A stretch of DNA of 36,231 bases, taken from positions 56,781-93,011 of the forward strand of contig JANQTG010000131.1 of NCBI GenBank assembly GCA_030731855.1. Direction: 5' to 3'. The position numbers and the translations under genes are program-made. Numbering within the stretch: position 1 is the first letter of the stretch; every line of letters begins with the position of its first letter. The notes under the pieces were generated by a model. That model did not search any database, was not told the DNA's origin, and worked only from the letters and a program-made list of their open reading frames with translations. This DNA is from Cellulophaga sp. Lineage in GTDB: Bacteria > Bacteroidota > Bacteroidia > Flavobacteriales > Flavobacteriaceae. This document shows, one piece after another, positions 25,130 to 33,239 of this stretch.

Positions 25130-25524
25130 TGGAGCCGGAGAGAATCGAACTCTCGTCCAAACAAGCAATTACAATGCTTTCTTCATGCTTAGTCTTCATT
25201 TGGTTTTCGATGCACAACCGACTGAAAACCGCCTATTGTACACTTAGCTTCTTAAATTTTTGTGGTAGTATCAAAGCAATACTACCCTTGTGTTGACATT
25301 TCTGGTGCTCCTTAAAGAATCGCCGCCAACAAGGGCTATTCAGGAACATCTCGCTTCTCTACCTAGTAGAGACGAGGCTAAATCCTACTGTAATTCGGAT
25401 TAAGCGGCAAGAGCGTAATTATTTTCGCCAATTAAAAGTGTGGAAAATGAGATTTACGAGCTGTAGCCCAGCGCTCGGCATGCTTACATCCCAATTGGTC
25501 TCGCTGTCAAAACCAGGCGGCCCC
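25130..25524 (-). ncRNA. ssrA: Transfer-messenger RNA (tmRNA)
   Basis: The 395 nt tmRNA rescues stalled ribosomes. The 5' end GGGGCCG pairs with CGGCTCC at the 3' end (one G-U) to form the acceptor stem. The T-arm sequence GAGAGTTCGATTCTCTC is present, and the 5' D-like segment reads CTGGTTTTGACAG. The tag frame lies at 25429-25400 and decodes GENNYALAA-stop, the classical Bacteroidota tag, following the resume alanine. The terminal CCA is not encoded (ACTA follows the stem) and must be added by nucleotidyltransferase. Exact ends are inferred from the acceptor stem. Confidence 0.96.
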
Positions 25525-25878
25525 TTAGAATAATATTGATTAAAATACCTGATTTTTAAAAACCCCGTATTTTAATACAATTGACAAAGGTAGTTCAAAA
25601 AGTATTCCAAAAAAAGTTTTGTATGTCATCTTGTCTTATGTTATTTTTACAACAATAAGTTGCCGAATAGTTAATTTTTTTTATATAATTAAGTACAAAG
25701 TACTAAGACAAAATTAAGTTCACATTTAGAAAATAGGAAATACGAAATACGAAATAAAAAATATGAAAATTTAATAAGGATTAGGTTTTAAGTACTAAAT
25801 TTTAAATGAGATTGAAGCTAGTATTTTAAACCTGAAACCCAGCACCCAAAACCTAATAACCCAACACCCATAAACAAT
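25525..25878. repeat. Intergenic gap with degenerate simple repeats
   Basis: No gene is seen in these 354 bp. From about 25735 a purine-rich tract reads GAAATACGAAATACGAAATA, a heptamer repeat. It is followed by C/A-rich degenerate repeats (AACCTGAAACCCAGCACCC, AACCCAACACCC) up to the dehydrogenase start. The 5' part, upstream of ssrA, should hold the ssrA promoter, but I cannot pinpoint it. Confidence 0.45.
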
Positions 25879-27081
25879 ATGAAATTCGGTATCATAAGAG
25901 AACGTAAAAACCCACCAGATAAGCGCGTTGTGCTATCTCCAGAAGCGTGCAGTAGGTTATTAATGAAACATACTGAGGCATCTGTAGTTGTGGAGCCTTC
26001 ACCAATTAGAACTTATACTGATTCGGATTACGAAGCTAAGCGTTTAGTGGTGGCGTCAACAATGGAAGATTGCCAGGTGCTTTTGGGCGTAAAAGAAGTT
26101 CCAATAGCGGATTTAATTCCGAATAAAAAATATTTTTTCTTTTCACATACCATAAAAAAACAGTCGTATAACCGTAGCCTATTGCAAGCTGTTTTAGCTA
26201 AAAATATTGAGCTTTACGATCACGAAGTTATTACGAATAAAAACGGACAGCGGTTGGTGGCTTTTGGTCGTTACGCTGGTATTGTTGGGGCATATAATGG
26301 TTTTAGAGCTTACGGTTTAAAATTCGGCACTTTTCTGTTGCCTAAAGCCGAAACCTTAAAAGATCAGCAGGCTTTAATTGCAGAACTTCAAAAAATAAAA
26401 CTGCCTAATATTAAAATATTATTGACCGGTAGAGGTAGAGTGGGTAATGGAGCAAAAGAAATGCTCGATGCTATAAACCTTAAAAAAGTAACTGTAAAGG
26501 AGTATTTGGAAGAAGATTTTAACGAACCAGTGTATTGCCAAATTGATGCTTCGGAATACAACAAACGTAAAGACGGAGCTCGCGGCAATAAGCAAGATTT
26601 TTTTGCCAACCCTGAACAATACATGTCTAACTTTTTTAGATTCGCAAAAGTGACTGATTTTTATATTGCTGGTCATTTTTATGGTCAAGGAGCGCCTTAT
26701 TTGTATACGAAAGAAGACGCAAAACATCCTGATTTTAAGATTAAAGTAGTCGCTGATGTGAGTTGTGATATCGATGGGCCCGTAGCAACCACCATTAAAC
26801 CTTCAACGATTGCCGATCCAATTTATGGTTTTGATCCAAAAACAGGATTAGAAACCGATTTTAAAAATCCTAGTGCTATTGCTGTAATGGCAGTAGATAA
26901 TTTGCCCTGCGAATTGCCTCGCGATGCCAGTGAAGGTTTCGGAGAAGCTTTTTTAAAGCATGTAATTCCCGCCTTTTTTAATGGCGATAAAAATGGCGTT
27001 TTAGAACGTGCAAGAATGACACAAAACGGAAAACTCACAGCGCGTTATGCCTATTTACAGGAGTATGTAGATGGTAAATAG
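25879..27081 (+). CDS. Saccharopine/alanine dehydrogenase-like NAD(P)-dependent oxidoreductase
   Basis: A 400-residue enzyme of the AlaDh/PNT-N superfamily. The N-terminus MKFGIIRERKNPPDKRVVLSP is the typical opening (xxGxxxExxxxExRVxLxP), the catalytic-type region SHTIKKQ follows, and the Rossmann segment ILLTGRGRVGNGAKE lies at about 180-195. Closest recognisable relatives are lysine-forming saccharopine dehydrogenases (about 370-400 residues). In flavobacteria the physiological substrate is not established. It stands alone, and a MITE-like element lies 59 bp downstream. Confidence 0.85.
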   Translation: MKFGIIRERKNPPDKRVVLSPEACSRLLMKHTEASVVVEPSPIRTYTDSDYEAKRLVVASTMEDCQVLLGVKEVPIADLIPNKKYFFFSHTIKKQSYNRSLLQAVLAKNIELYDHEVITNKNGQRLVAFGRYAGIVGAYNGFRAYGLKFGTFLLPKAETLKDQQALIAELQKIKLPNIKILLTGRGRVGNGAKEMLDAINLKKVTVKEYLEEDFNEPVYCQIDASEYNKRKDGARGNKQDFFANPEQYMSNFFRFAKVTDFYIAGHFYGQGAPYLYTKEDAKHPDFKIKVVADVSCDIDGPVATTIKPSTIADPIYGFDPKTGLETDFKNPSAIAVMAVDNLPCELPRDASEGFGEAFLKHVIPAFFNGDKNGVLERARMTQNGKLTARYAYLQEYVDGK

Positions 27082-27140
27082 AAGATGATTATTAACTTTA
27101 TTCTGAAGGATTATACCTTTTTTAAAGCCTCTAAAAAACT

Positions 27141-27368
27141 TGGTTCTATATTGAATATAGTGGGTGCATAATTTCAGCGACAGTCTAACTATAACTATCT
27201 ATCAAAATTTAATAAAGTATTAAAAATTTCTTTGTGCAACTCTGTGCGACCACTGTGTAACTCCGTGAAACAATATATATGCTATTACACGAAGTTGCAC
27301 GGAGAAAAAGTAGGTTCACAGAGAACTAATCTTAAATTTAACTTTCCACTCAAAACAATATAGAACCA
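27141..27368. mobile_element. MITE-like repeat, copy B
   Basis: A 228 bp non-coding element with perfect 13 bp terminal inverted repeats TGGTTCTATATTG and CAATATAGAACCA. It is roughly 90% identical to copy A over its full length, with most differences at 27265-27285. It has the same internal foldback structure (TTTGTGCAACTC versus GAAGTTGCACGG). It is in the same orientation as copy A, about 7.2 kb away. No ORF and no obvious target duplication. Its right end lies 9 bp from the stop of the DUF1361 gene. Confidence 0.75.
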
Positions 27369-27377
27369 TAAAATTGC

Positions 27378-28046
27378 CTAAACCTGAAGATAAGAAGATT
27401 GTTTTTGGTGGCTTGTAAAACTATGCACCAAAGAAAATAAAATACAAAGTAATCCACCAAAAGCAAAGGTCATTAAATAGGCTTTTGGGTCGTGCACGCT
27501 TTGCAGAATTTGCTGCATTAAATAGCTAGGTTTGGTGAGTATATCCCAAGAATTAAAACGTAAAATTCTACCTAAATAAATTCCGTATCCCGTTAGTACA
27601 CTAATTTTTATAAGACTTATAAACGCTACTTTTTTGGAGTATCTAAAAGCGATAATTCCGAAAACATCTAACATAGATAATAAGCCCAATAGGAGTCCGT
27701 TTATGGCAAAAACGAACACCAGAAACAAATCATACCAAGCAAGGTTCGTATTGTTATTTTGTAAATGAATTAGATCCGTAATCATATACGGACTATTTGG
27801 TAAAAAGAGAAGCCAAATTGCTAAACTTGAAAAGCAAAGCCATTTTGAAGATTGCAACCAAATATGATTTTTCATTGTTTGAGAAATCAAATAGGGGATA
27901 GCGGCTAAAAAGAGGTTCCAAATCATAAAAAAATACCCTTCGTTCTGTGTGATTTTCATTCGTAAAAGCACCAGTGAAATCGCAAATGAAATGGATAATA
28001 GTATGTGAAAGTAAAGTTTGTTTTTAGGTGTTGTTATTGTGTTCAT
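27378..28046 (-). CDS. DUF1361-family membrane protein
   Basis: A 222-residue polytopic membrane protein with about six transmembrane segments. The central signature WLLFLPNSPYMITDLIHL is the hallmark of DUF1361. Function unknown. It is the last gene of a leftward operon (DUF4173 gene, small membrane protein, this gene; gaps of 5 and 7 bp) whose upstream operator is shared with the winged-helix regulator operon. Confidence 0.88.
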   Translation of the reverse strand: MNTITTPKNKLYFHILLSISFAISLVLLRMKITQNEGYFFMIWNLFLAAIPYLISQTMKNHIWLQSSKWLCFSSLAIWLLFLPNSPYMITDLIHLQNNNTNLAWYDLFLVFVFAINGLLLGLLSMLDVFGIIAFRYSKKVAFISLIKISVLTGYGIYLGRILRFNSWDILTKPSYLMQQILQSVHDPKAYLMTFAFGGLLCILFSLVHSFTSHQKQSSYLQV

Positions 28047-28053
28047 CGTATTT

Positions 28054-28341
28054 TTAGTTTAGTATGATGTATAAATATCCTATAGATATATTTAAAAATA
28101 TAAGTGTAAATGTGCTGATATGCTCTTCAAAGTCTTTGTAATTGATCAAGCTATGAATTATTAAAGTTGGTATTAAAATAGCGTGCATCGCAATTATTAC
28201 AAAACAGAAAAAAAGTATAAATAAGGATACTTCACTACTTGTAAATGTCAGTCTACTTAAAAAAAGTAAACTGCTTAAAACAAAGCAAATAGTAGTACTT
28301 CTAACAGCGATTCTGTTGAGTCTATAACTAAAATATGGCAT
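28054..28341 (-). CDS. Small three-span membrane protein
   Basis: A 95-residue protein with three predicted membrane helices (about 15-31, 38-62 and 76-94) and few charged residues. No family recognised. It sits between the DUF4173 gene (5 bp upstream) and the DUF1361 gene (7 bp downstream), so it is part of their operon. A role in the same membrane complex is possible but unsupported. Confidence 0.75.
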   Translation of the reverse strand: MPYFSYRLNRIAVRSTTICFVLSSLLFLSRLTFTSSEVSLFILFFCFVIIAMHAILIPTLIIHSLINYKDFEEHISTFTLIFLNISIGYLYIILN

Positions 28342-28346
28342 CGTAA

Positions 28347-29732
28347 TTATTTTAATTTAAAGTGATAGATAGTATATTCTTGCCAACTTTTCTGATTAAT
28401 ATCTTCAAGATTTGACTGGTATTTTTGAGCCACTTTTTCAGAAGCATTCTTTGAAATTAAGTTGCTTTCTTTTGAAGCATATTCTTTTAATTGCTGCGAA
28501 TTGGTAGCTCCTAACCGAATAAGATATTCCATATCAGGGTGCTGAATAAAGTTTAAATTATAGTACGTGATGGCTCTATCCCAAGCAATAGTGGAGCTTA
28601 AAAGCAAAACCGTAGCCCACAAAGCGATATTGGTTCTTACCAAATAGATAAAACTTTTAAGTTTTGCTACTTTTATATAGGTAGTACATAAACCAAATAA
28701 GACCAAAAGCAGGTAAATAAACACGCCAATTCGTTTATAGGTAAGGCCTAAAGCCTCAACATAGGTGTAGTTTTTATAACAAGTAAAGAGCACTAAAATT
28801 ACATTGAGTAGCAGCCAAGTATAACTTAAGTTTTTAAGGATTTTATTCTTTTCAAAAAAGTTTAAATCGCCTCTAAAAAAGTAAAGAATAATCGCGATTG
28901 CGCAAATAATAGAGAATAACAAAGCATAAATTCCTTTGTGCACCGCCGCTGAAAATTCGGCATTACTAGTTGTATTGGAGTTGCCTAAATAAATGGCGTC
29001 TGTAATTAAATAAAATACCAATAGTAGATTGATGGTTGCGAAAATATAACTTCCTAAAGAGTGCTCGTTCGTTAATTTTTGTTTTTTATCAAAGTCAAAA
29101 GGAAATGCTGATTTGGTCAGCACGTTTTTTTGAGCCTTATCTATCGCTATTAATTTTTCAGGATGATATGGTCTTAATATGTGGAGCGCAATAAAGTAGC
29201 CCATTATGGTAAATAACACCCAATTAAAACTTATAAAGTTGAGGTTTATTTGCTCGATAAGACCTTCAAAAACAGGATTTGCGCTTTTGTATAAAAATGA
29301 AAATAGAACTGCAAATACCACAGAAACTAAGATTCCTTTCAACATATTTTTAAGTCTTGGGGAAATAGATTTTCTTTCGGACTCAGGTTTCTTTTGGTAG
29401 GTATTCAGCAGGCTAAAAGATGCCGTAAACATATTGACCAATCCCATAAAAAAACTTAAATATATTGCGCTTTTAGCTTCAATTGTTTTTCCGATAAGGA
29501 TTAAGAACGAAGTAAAGTGAATGAAAACCTTGAAGGCTGTTGGATCAAAAAATACCATAAGGGCTGTGAACAAATAGGGAAAGACGTACCCAATCGGAGG
29601 TTTTTTTTCTGCTGTTAAGAGTAAGGCAGTTACAATGGTGGCAAAAAGAATAAGATTTATTCCAAAATCTTTTCCGTAGAATAATAAACTAAATAAAAGG
29701 GCAGCTACTAGTGCTTTAATATGAGTGTTCAT
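28347..29732 (-). CDS. DUF4173-family membrane protein
   Basis: A 461-residue polytopic protein with about ten hydrophobic segments and a soluble C-terminal tail (about 400-461). The segment AWDRAITYYNLNFIQHPDMEYLIRLG is characteristic of DUF4173/DUF4153 proteins. Function unknown. First large gene of the operon. Its ATG overlaps by 17 nt the end of a 50-codon ORF, suggesting translational coupling if that ORF is real. Confidence 0.87.
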   Translation of the reverse strand: MNTHIKALVAALLFSLLFYGKDFGINLILFATIVTALLLTAEKKPPIGYVFPYLFTALMVFFDPTAFKVFIHFTSFLILIGKTIEAKSAIYLSFFMGLVNMFTASFSLLNTYQKKPESERKSISPRLKNMLKGILVSVVFAVLFSFLYKSANPVFEGLIEQINLNFISFNWVLFTIMGYFIALHILRPYHPEKLIAIDKAQKNVLTKSAFPFDFDKKQKLTNEHSLGSYIFATINLLLVFYLITDAIYLGNSNTTSNAEFSAAVHKGIYALLFSIICAIAIILYFFRGDLNFFEKNKILKNLSYTWLLLNVILVLFTCYKNYTYVEALGLTYKRIGVFIYLLLVLFGLCTTYIKVAKLKSFIYLVRTNIALWATVLLLSSTIAWDRAITYYNLNFIQHPDMEYLIRLGATNSQQLKEYASKESNLISKNASEKVAQKYQSNLEDINQKSWQEYTIYHFKLK

Positions 29733-29868
29733 AGGTATAACTATTAACGAATTGAAAATGTGGTTTTAAGCTCCGTAATACCGATGGCCCATGGCGTATT
29801 TTTTTAAAGAATTTTTGATATGGCTTTTTACTAAGCTCATAAAATAGTTCAAATAGTTTTTCTTTCAT
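29716..29868 (-). CDS. Possible 50-residue leader peptide / small protein
   Basis: The ATG at 29868 lies 7-12 bp after the operator-promoter region and opens a 50-codon frame (MKEKLFELFYELSKKPYQKF onward, then a basic stretch FFKKIRHG). It ends 17 nt inside the DUF4173 gene. The peptide is basic and amphipathic with no signal peptide. Its position as the first ORF after the promoter favours a real gene. It could instead be only untranslated leader. Confidence 0.45.
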   Translation of the reverse strand: MKEKLFELFYELSKKPYQKFFKKIRHGPSVLRSLKPHFQFVNSYTYEHSY

Positions 29869-29875
29869 AATATTA

Positions 29876-29897
29876 AAAGTACTTTGAATTACAAAGT
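29876..29897. promoter_or_regulatory. Operator ACTTTG-N5-CAAAGT of the DUF4173 operon
   Basis: The inverted repeat ACTTTGAATTACAAAGT (29881-29897) shares its first half with the overlapping palindrome AAAGTACTTT (29876-29885). An equivalent site lies at 30944-30965 before the regulator operon, at nearly the same distance from the first ATG. Confidence 0.6.
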
Positions 29898-29970
29898 AAA
29901 AGATTAAAAAAAAGGGTTTAAAATGATAGTCTACAAAGATATTTTAAGAACTGAAAACACAACTTATTTT

Positions 29971-30020
29971 CAACTTTCAACTTTCAATTTTCAATTTTCC
30001 ATTTTCAATTTTCCATTTTC
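29971..30020. repeat. Degenerate CAACTTT/CAATTTT simple repeat
   Basis: Tandem units of 7-10 bp (CAACTTT, CAATTTT, CCATTTT) form a polypyrimidine-rich tract that runs to the stop of the winged-helix regulator gene. Confidence 0.65.
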
Positions 30021-30312
30021 ACGATTTTCTAATTAATTTTTCAAGCGCATCAATATGTTTTCTAAATTCTTGTTTTCCTAAAGGAGTCGCTGAATAGCGG
30101 GTATTAGGTTTACGTCCAATAAACTGTTTCTCAACCTTAATATAATCCTCTTTTTCTAGGGCTTTGGCATGGCTGGCTAAATTCCCATCCGTAACATCAA
30201 GCAGCTCTTTAAACATATTAAAATCGGCATAATCGTTGACCATCAGAATACTCATCATACCCAATCGAATGCGATGATCAAATGCTTTATTTATGTTATT
30301 TATAAGTCCCAA
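30019..30312 (-). CDS. Winged-helix transcriptional regulator (HTH_34 type)
   Basis: A 97-residue winged-helix protein, close to MarR/ArsR-like small regulators. The recognition region is DYADFNMFKELLDVTDGNLASHAKALEKEDYI, followed by a wing (KQFIGRKPNTRYSATPLGKQEF). The start is TTG at 30312, preceded by AAGGA that overlaps the upstream stop; no ATG is available in frame. It is co-transcribed with the membrane-protein gene 3 bp upstream. The inverted repeat ACTTTG-N5-CAAAGT before this operon and before the DUF4173 operon is its likely target. That would mean autoregulation plus control of the neighbours. Confidence 0.87.
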   Translation of the reverse strand: MGLINNINKAFDHRIRLGMMSILMVNDYADFNMFKELLDVTDGNLASHAKALEKEDYIKVEKQFIGRKPNTRYSATPLGKQEFRKHIDALEKLIRKS

Positions 30313-30315
30313 TCC

Positions 30316-30939
30316 TTATTTTCTATCATATTTATAATACATCAAAGCTCCGTAAAAAATATGAAAAACTCCGAAACCTAAAGCCCAAAAATACAATCCG
30401 TAACCAATAAATTGCGTAGCCACTAAACCAATAATTATGTTAGCCATGCCTAAATAACGCACATCACCTAAGGTGTATTTACTGGCATTTACACAAGCCA
30501 AGCCATAAAATATTAGAGTAGATGCGGCGACAAGGCCTATAAATTGTTTTTGAATAAGAATTAGAGAAAATAGGCCTCCAGTTACTAAGGGAATAAGAAA
30601 GTTTACGACCAGTCTTTTGCTAGTGGTATCCCATATTTTTTCACCACTTTTTTTAGACTTTCGCTTGCTAAAAAAAATAGCAGTACTTATTGAAAGTACA
30701 ATGACTAAGGCCGCAATAATAAATAATTGTTCCGTAACATCGTAAGATAGTATAGGTCTGTTTATAGGTTTTGCAATATAATTGGCATCTGTTAAAATAG
30801 TATGGGCAGCATAAGCCCCAATTAAGGAATAAATTCCGGCTAAAATGCCTGAAAGTCCACTTAGTGATATAAACCGTGATGATTTACTCATCATGTTTTT
30901 TATTTGTGATATATCATCAAGATATTTATTTGATTCCAT
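30316..30939 (-). CDS. Membrane protein co-transcribed with the winged-helix regulator
   Basis: A 207-residue protein with a soluble N-terminal helix (ESNKYLDDISQIKNMMSKSS) and about five or six transmembrane segments. It starts with RFISLSGLSGILAGIYSLIGAYAA, a pattern I associate with flavobacterial membrane proteins that precede small winged-helix regulators. Function unknown; it might sense a membrane signal for the regulator, which is inference. The gap to the regulator start is 3 bp. Confidence 0.8.
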   Translation of the reverse strand: MESNKYLDDISQIKNMMSKSSRFISLSGLSGILAGIYSLIGAYAAHTILTDANYIAKPINRPILSYDVTEQLFIIAALVIVLSISTAIFFSKRKSKKSGEKIWDTTSKRLVVNFLIPLVTGGLFSLILIQKQFIGLVAASTLIFYGLACVNASKYTLGDVRYLGMANIIIGLVATQFIGYGLYFWALGFGVFHIFYGALMYYKYDRK

Positions 30940-30943
30940 ATTT

Positions 30944-30965
30944 AAAGTACTTTGAAATGCAAAGT
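30944..30965. promoter_or_regulatory. Operator ACTTTG-N5-CAAAGT of the winged-helix regulator operon
   Basis: ACTTTGAAATGCAAAGT (30949-30965) plus the overlapping palindrome AAAGTACTTT (30944-30953). It starts 9 bp upstream of the ATG at 30939. Arms and spacer length are identical to the site at 29876-29897. Confidence 0.6.
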
Positions 30966-31062
30966 AAAATAAAAAATTTCAATAATACATCATGCTTTTA
31001 ATAAATAATAGCATTAATTTTCATTTATGTAATGGGCAAAATCCTTATAACACGAACTAAAA

Positions 31063-31428
31063 ATGAATCCAGCTGAGGCGTATATCCTAAGACAATCACA
31101 ACCTTACCGTTCCATGTTGCTGCATTTGAGCATATTAATTAACCGAACAGGGCCTAATGTAGTATTAAAATATAAATGGAATATTCCTTGTTTTTATGTT
31201 GATGATAAACCCTTTTGTTATTTGAATGTTTCAGAAAAAAAAGGCTATGTTGATATTGCTTTTTGGAATGCTGCAAGCCTTACTAAACACTTAGATAAAA
31301 TGTGTAGTGATAATAGAAAAGTGATAAAATCACTCCGCTATTTTACTTTAGAGGAAATAAATGATACGGTAGTAAAAGAAGTACTTCTGGACGCTTATAC
31401 CAATAGATTTAAGAATTTTTACGGCTGA
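31063..31428 (+). CDS. DUF1801-family protein
   Basis: A 121-residue protein of the DUF1801/YdhG-like fold. Landmarks are VVLKYKWNIPCFYVDDKPFCYL, GYVDIAFWNAASL and SLRYFTLEEI. Small soluble proteins of this family have no firm biochemical function. It is a single gene. The 254 bp gap after it holds no supported gene, only an 18-codon frame at 31581 that I do not accept. Confidence 0.85.
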   Translation: MNPAEAYILRQSQPYRSMLLHLSILINRTGPNVVLKYKWNIPCFYVDDKPFCYLNVSEKKGYVDIAFWNAASLTKHLDKMCSDNRKVIKSLRYFTLEEINDTVVKEVLLDAYTNRFKNFYG

Positions 31429-31682
31429 ATAAATTGACTTTACTTTAAATACCCTCGAAACATTAGTCAAAGTTAATTTTAAATTACTTAATGATTTAAT
31501 GAACGATTTTGTGAAGCGCTGTGTTATAAATCGGTTGTAGATTATTACAAAGTATTGCCCTTAGCAAAAGGAGCTTCACGATGAAAAATAAAAATAAGGA
31601 TTTACATAATTTAGGTAGTGATAATTATTCAGAATAAATAAAACGCTTTTTAGTTGTTAGCAAAATCTTGCAGTCTTAAAAA

Positions 31683-32501
31683 TCATAAACTATTCACCGT
31701 TTTTCGGATGGCAACCAAATTGGTTAATAGTTTTTCTAAATGGTCTAAATGCAACATGTTAGCACCGTCACTTTTAGCGATTGATGGGTCGTAATGTGTT
31801 TCCATAAAAATACCATCAGCACCTGTAACAATACCTGCTCTAGCAATGGTTTCAATCATATCAGGTCGGCCACCAGTAACGCCGCTAGCTTGGTTTGGTT
31901 GTTGTAAAGAATGCGTAACATCTAACACCACAGGCGCATACGCTTTCATGGTCGGGATGCCTCTAAAATCTACAATCATATCTTTATAACCAAACATAGT
32001 ACCCCTATCGGTAATCGTTACTTGTTCGTTACCAGAATCGGTTACTTTAGTTACAGCGTGTTGCATACTTTCGGGACTCATAAACTGCCCTTTTTTAAGA
32101 TTTACTACTTTTCCTGTATTGGCAGCTGCAACCACTAAATCGGTTTGGCGTACTAAAAAAGCGGGAATCTGTAGCACATCAACATATTCGGCAGCCATAG
32201 CAGCATCGCTAGTTTCATGAATATCAGTAACGGTAGGTACTTTAAAGGTTTCTGATACTTTTCTTAAAATTTTTAACGCTTTTTCATCACCAATACCAGA
32301 AAATGAATCAACACGACTGCGATTTGCTTTTTTAAAACTTCCTTTAAAAATAAAAGGTATTTCTAATTTATCGGTAATGGTCATGATACGTTCCGCAATT
32401 CGTAACGCCATTTCTTCACCTTCAATAGCACATGGGCCACATAGAAGAAAAAAATTATTACTATTTGTATATTTTAGTTGCGGAATTTTGTCTAGCTTCA
32501 T
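31683..32501 (-). CDS. kdsA: 3-deoxy-8-phosphooctulonate synthase (Kdo-8-P synthase)
   Basis: A 272-residue enzyme that condenses phosphoenolpyruvate with arabinose-5-phosphate, an early step of Kdo and lipopolysaccharide synthesis. Signature segments are LLCGPCAIEGEEM, KGSFKKANRSR, DRGTMFGY and GVTGGRPD. Cys24 in GPCAIE is the ligand of the metal-dependent class II enzymes, so this is probably a metallo-KdsA. It is divergent from an outer-membrane-type protein, with abutting promoters. kdsB and other Kdo genes are not in the window. Confidence 0.96.
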   Translation of the reverse strand: MKLDKIPQLKYTNSNNFFLLCGPCAIEGEEMALRIAERIMTITDKLEIPFIFKGSFKKANRSRVDSFSGIGDEKALKILRKVSETFKVPTVTDIHETSDAAMAAEYVDVLQIPAFLVRQTDLVVAAANTGKVVNLKKGQFMSPESMQHAVTKVTDSGNEQVTITDRGTMFGYKDMIVDFRGIPTMKAYAPVVLDVTHSLQQPNQASGVTGGRPDMIETIARAGIVTGADGIFMETHYDPSIAKSDGANMLHLDHLEKLLTNLVAIRKTVNSL

Positions 32502-32521
32502 TCTGTGTCGATTTTGTACTA

Positions 32522-32529
32522 CAAATATA
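32522..32529 (-). promoter_or_regulatory. -7 promoter box TATATTTG for kdsA
   Basis: An exact TAnnTTTG on the minus strand, 20 bp before the kdsA start. It predicts a leader of about 16 nt. It is one base from the opposing box at 32531. Confidence 0.6.
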
Positions 32530-32530
32530 C

Positions 32531-32538
32531 TATTTTTG
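32531..32538 (+). promoter_or_regulatory. -7 promoter box TATTTTTG for the outer-membrane-type gene
   Basis: An exact TAnnTTTG on the plus strand, 45 bp upstream of the ATG at 32584 and back-to-back with the kdsA box. The two RNA polymerases cannot occupy both at once. Confidence 0.5.
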
Positions 32539-32583
32539 GACTGGTATTTGATCCAAAAAAAAAGAACTAAACAACCTGAAAAT

Positions 32584-33126
32584 ATGAAAAACTACTTTTT
32601 AACGATCAGTTTATTGTTTACATTTTTGGTATCAGCTCAAAGCGATACAAATGTGGAAGAACAACAAACTAGTATAAACTTTTTGTTACCCGGAGTAGTC
32701 TACGAGGCGGGTGTTTCTAAAAATGCAACTGTAACAGGTGAGTTTACTATTGGTTTTGCTTACCGAGAATCTTTTAATGTAGATGGGTTTGGTATTTATC
32801 CGATAGGTAAATTGCAATACCGACACTATTACAATTTTGAGCGTAGGTTAAAAAAAGGAAAGCGTATATCAGGAAATACCGGTAATTATATCGCTCCAAC
32901 TTTTGGTATTCAAGGTGGTAATCCTATTATAGGAGATTTGGAATTTGCTTCTAATTATTCGTCTGGGTTTGGTGTTGTATATGGTATTCAGCGTACTGCC
33001 CCTAAAGGTTTTCAGTTTAGAATTGAAGCAGGTCCAGGAGTATTTTTTGATGAATTTGGTACTGAGTTTGGAATTAATCTGAGTGCTAAATTGGGTTGGG
33101 TTTTAGGGCGTAGAAATAAAAACTGA
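32584..33126 (+). CDS. Outer-membrane beta-barrel-like protein
   Basis: A 180-residue exported protein with the signal peptide MKNYFLTISLLFTFLVSAQ. The rest alternates hydrophobic and polar residues in glycine/aromatic-rich strands (VYEAGVSKNATVTGEFTIGF, IYPIGKLQYRHYYNFE, GFGVVYGIQRT) and ends with the strand NLSAKLGWVLG. An eight-stranded small barrel of unknown role is likely. The start is at the ATG at 32584; the longer upstream frame is antisense to kdsA. Confidence 0.82.
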   Translation: MKNYFLTISLLFTFLVSAQSDTNVEEQQTSINFLLPGVVYEAGVSKNATVTGEFTIGFAYRESFNVDGFGIYPIGKLQYRHYYNFERRLKKGKRISGNTGNYIAPTFGIQGGNPIIGDLEFASNYSSGFGVVYGIQRTAPKGFQFRIEAGPGVFFDEFGTEFGINLSAKLGWVLGRRNKN

Positions 33127-33189
33127 ATACCCTATAAATCAGCCTAATAAAAAAAATACAACTTTAGTTTCCACTTAAAAAAATAGCAG

Positions 33190-33197
33190 TATCTTTG
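33190..33197 (+). promoter_or_regulatory. -7 promoter box TATCTTTG for typA
   Basis: An exact TAnnTTTG with a TTTC about 18 bp upstream as a possible -33 element. It leaves a leader of roughly 40 nt. The leader holds a small hairpin, AAGGA-N6-TCCTT (33212-33227). Confidence 0.6.
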
Positions 33198-33239
33198 CGC
33201 CCAATTTCAGTAAGGAGCTTTTTCCTTTAATTTAATGTT

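Noticed and set aside
26388..26727. Overlapping minus-strand ORFs inside the saccharopine-dehydrogenase-like gene
   Set aside because: Both are antisense shadows of a well-supported coding region, with improbable compositions.
29971..30020. CRISPR-like array
   Set aside because: Units are 7-10 bp, degenerate and without spacers; it is a simple repeat, and no cas genes are present.
31581..31637. 18-codon ORF after an AGGAG, between the DUF1801 gene and kdsA
   Set aside because: Too short, polar, with no supporting promoter; the AGGAG is probably coincidental in this phylum.
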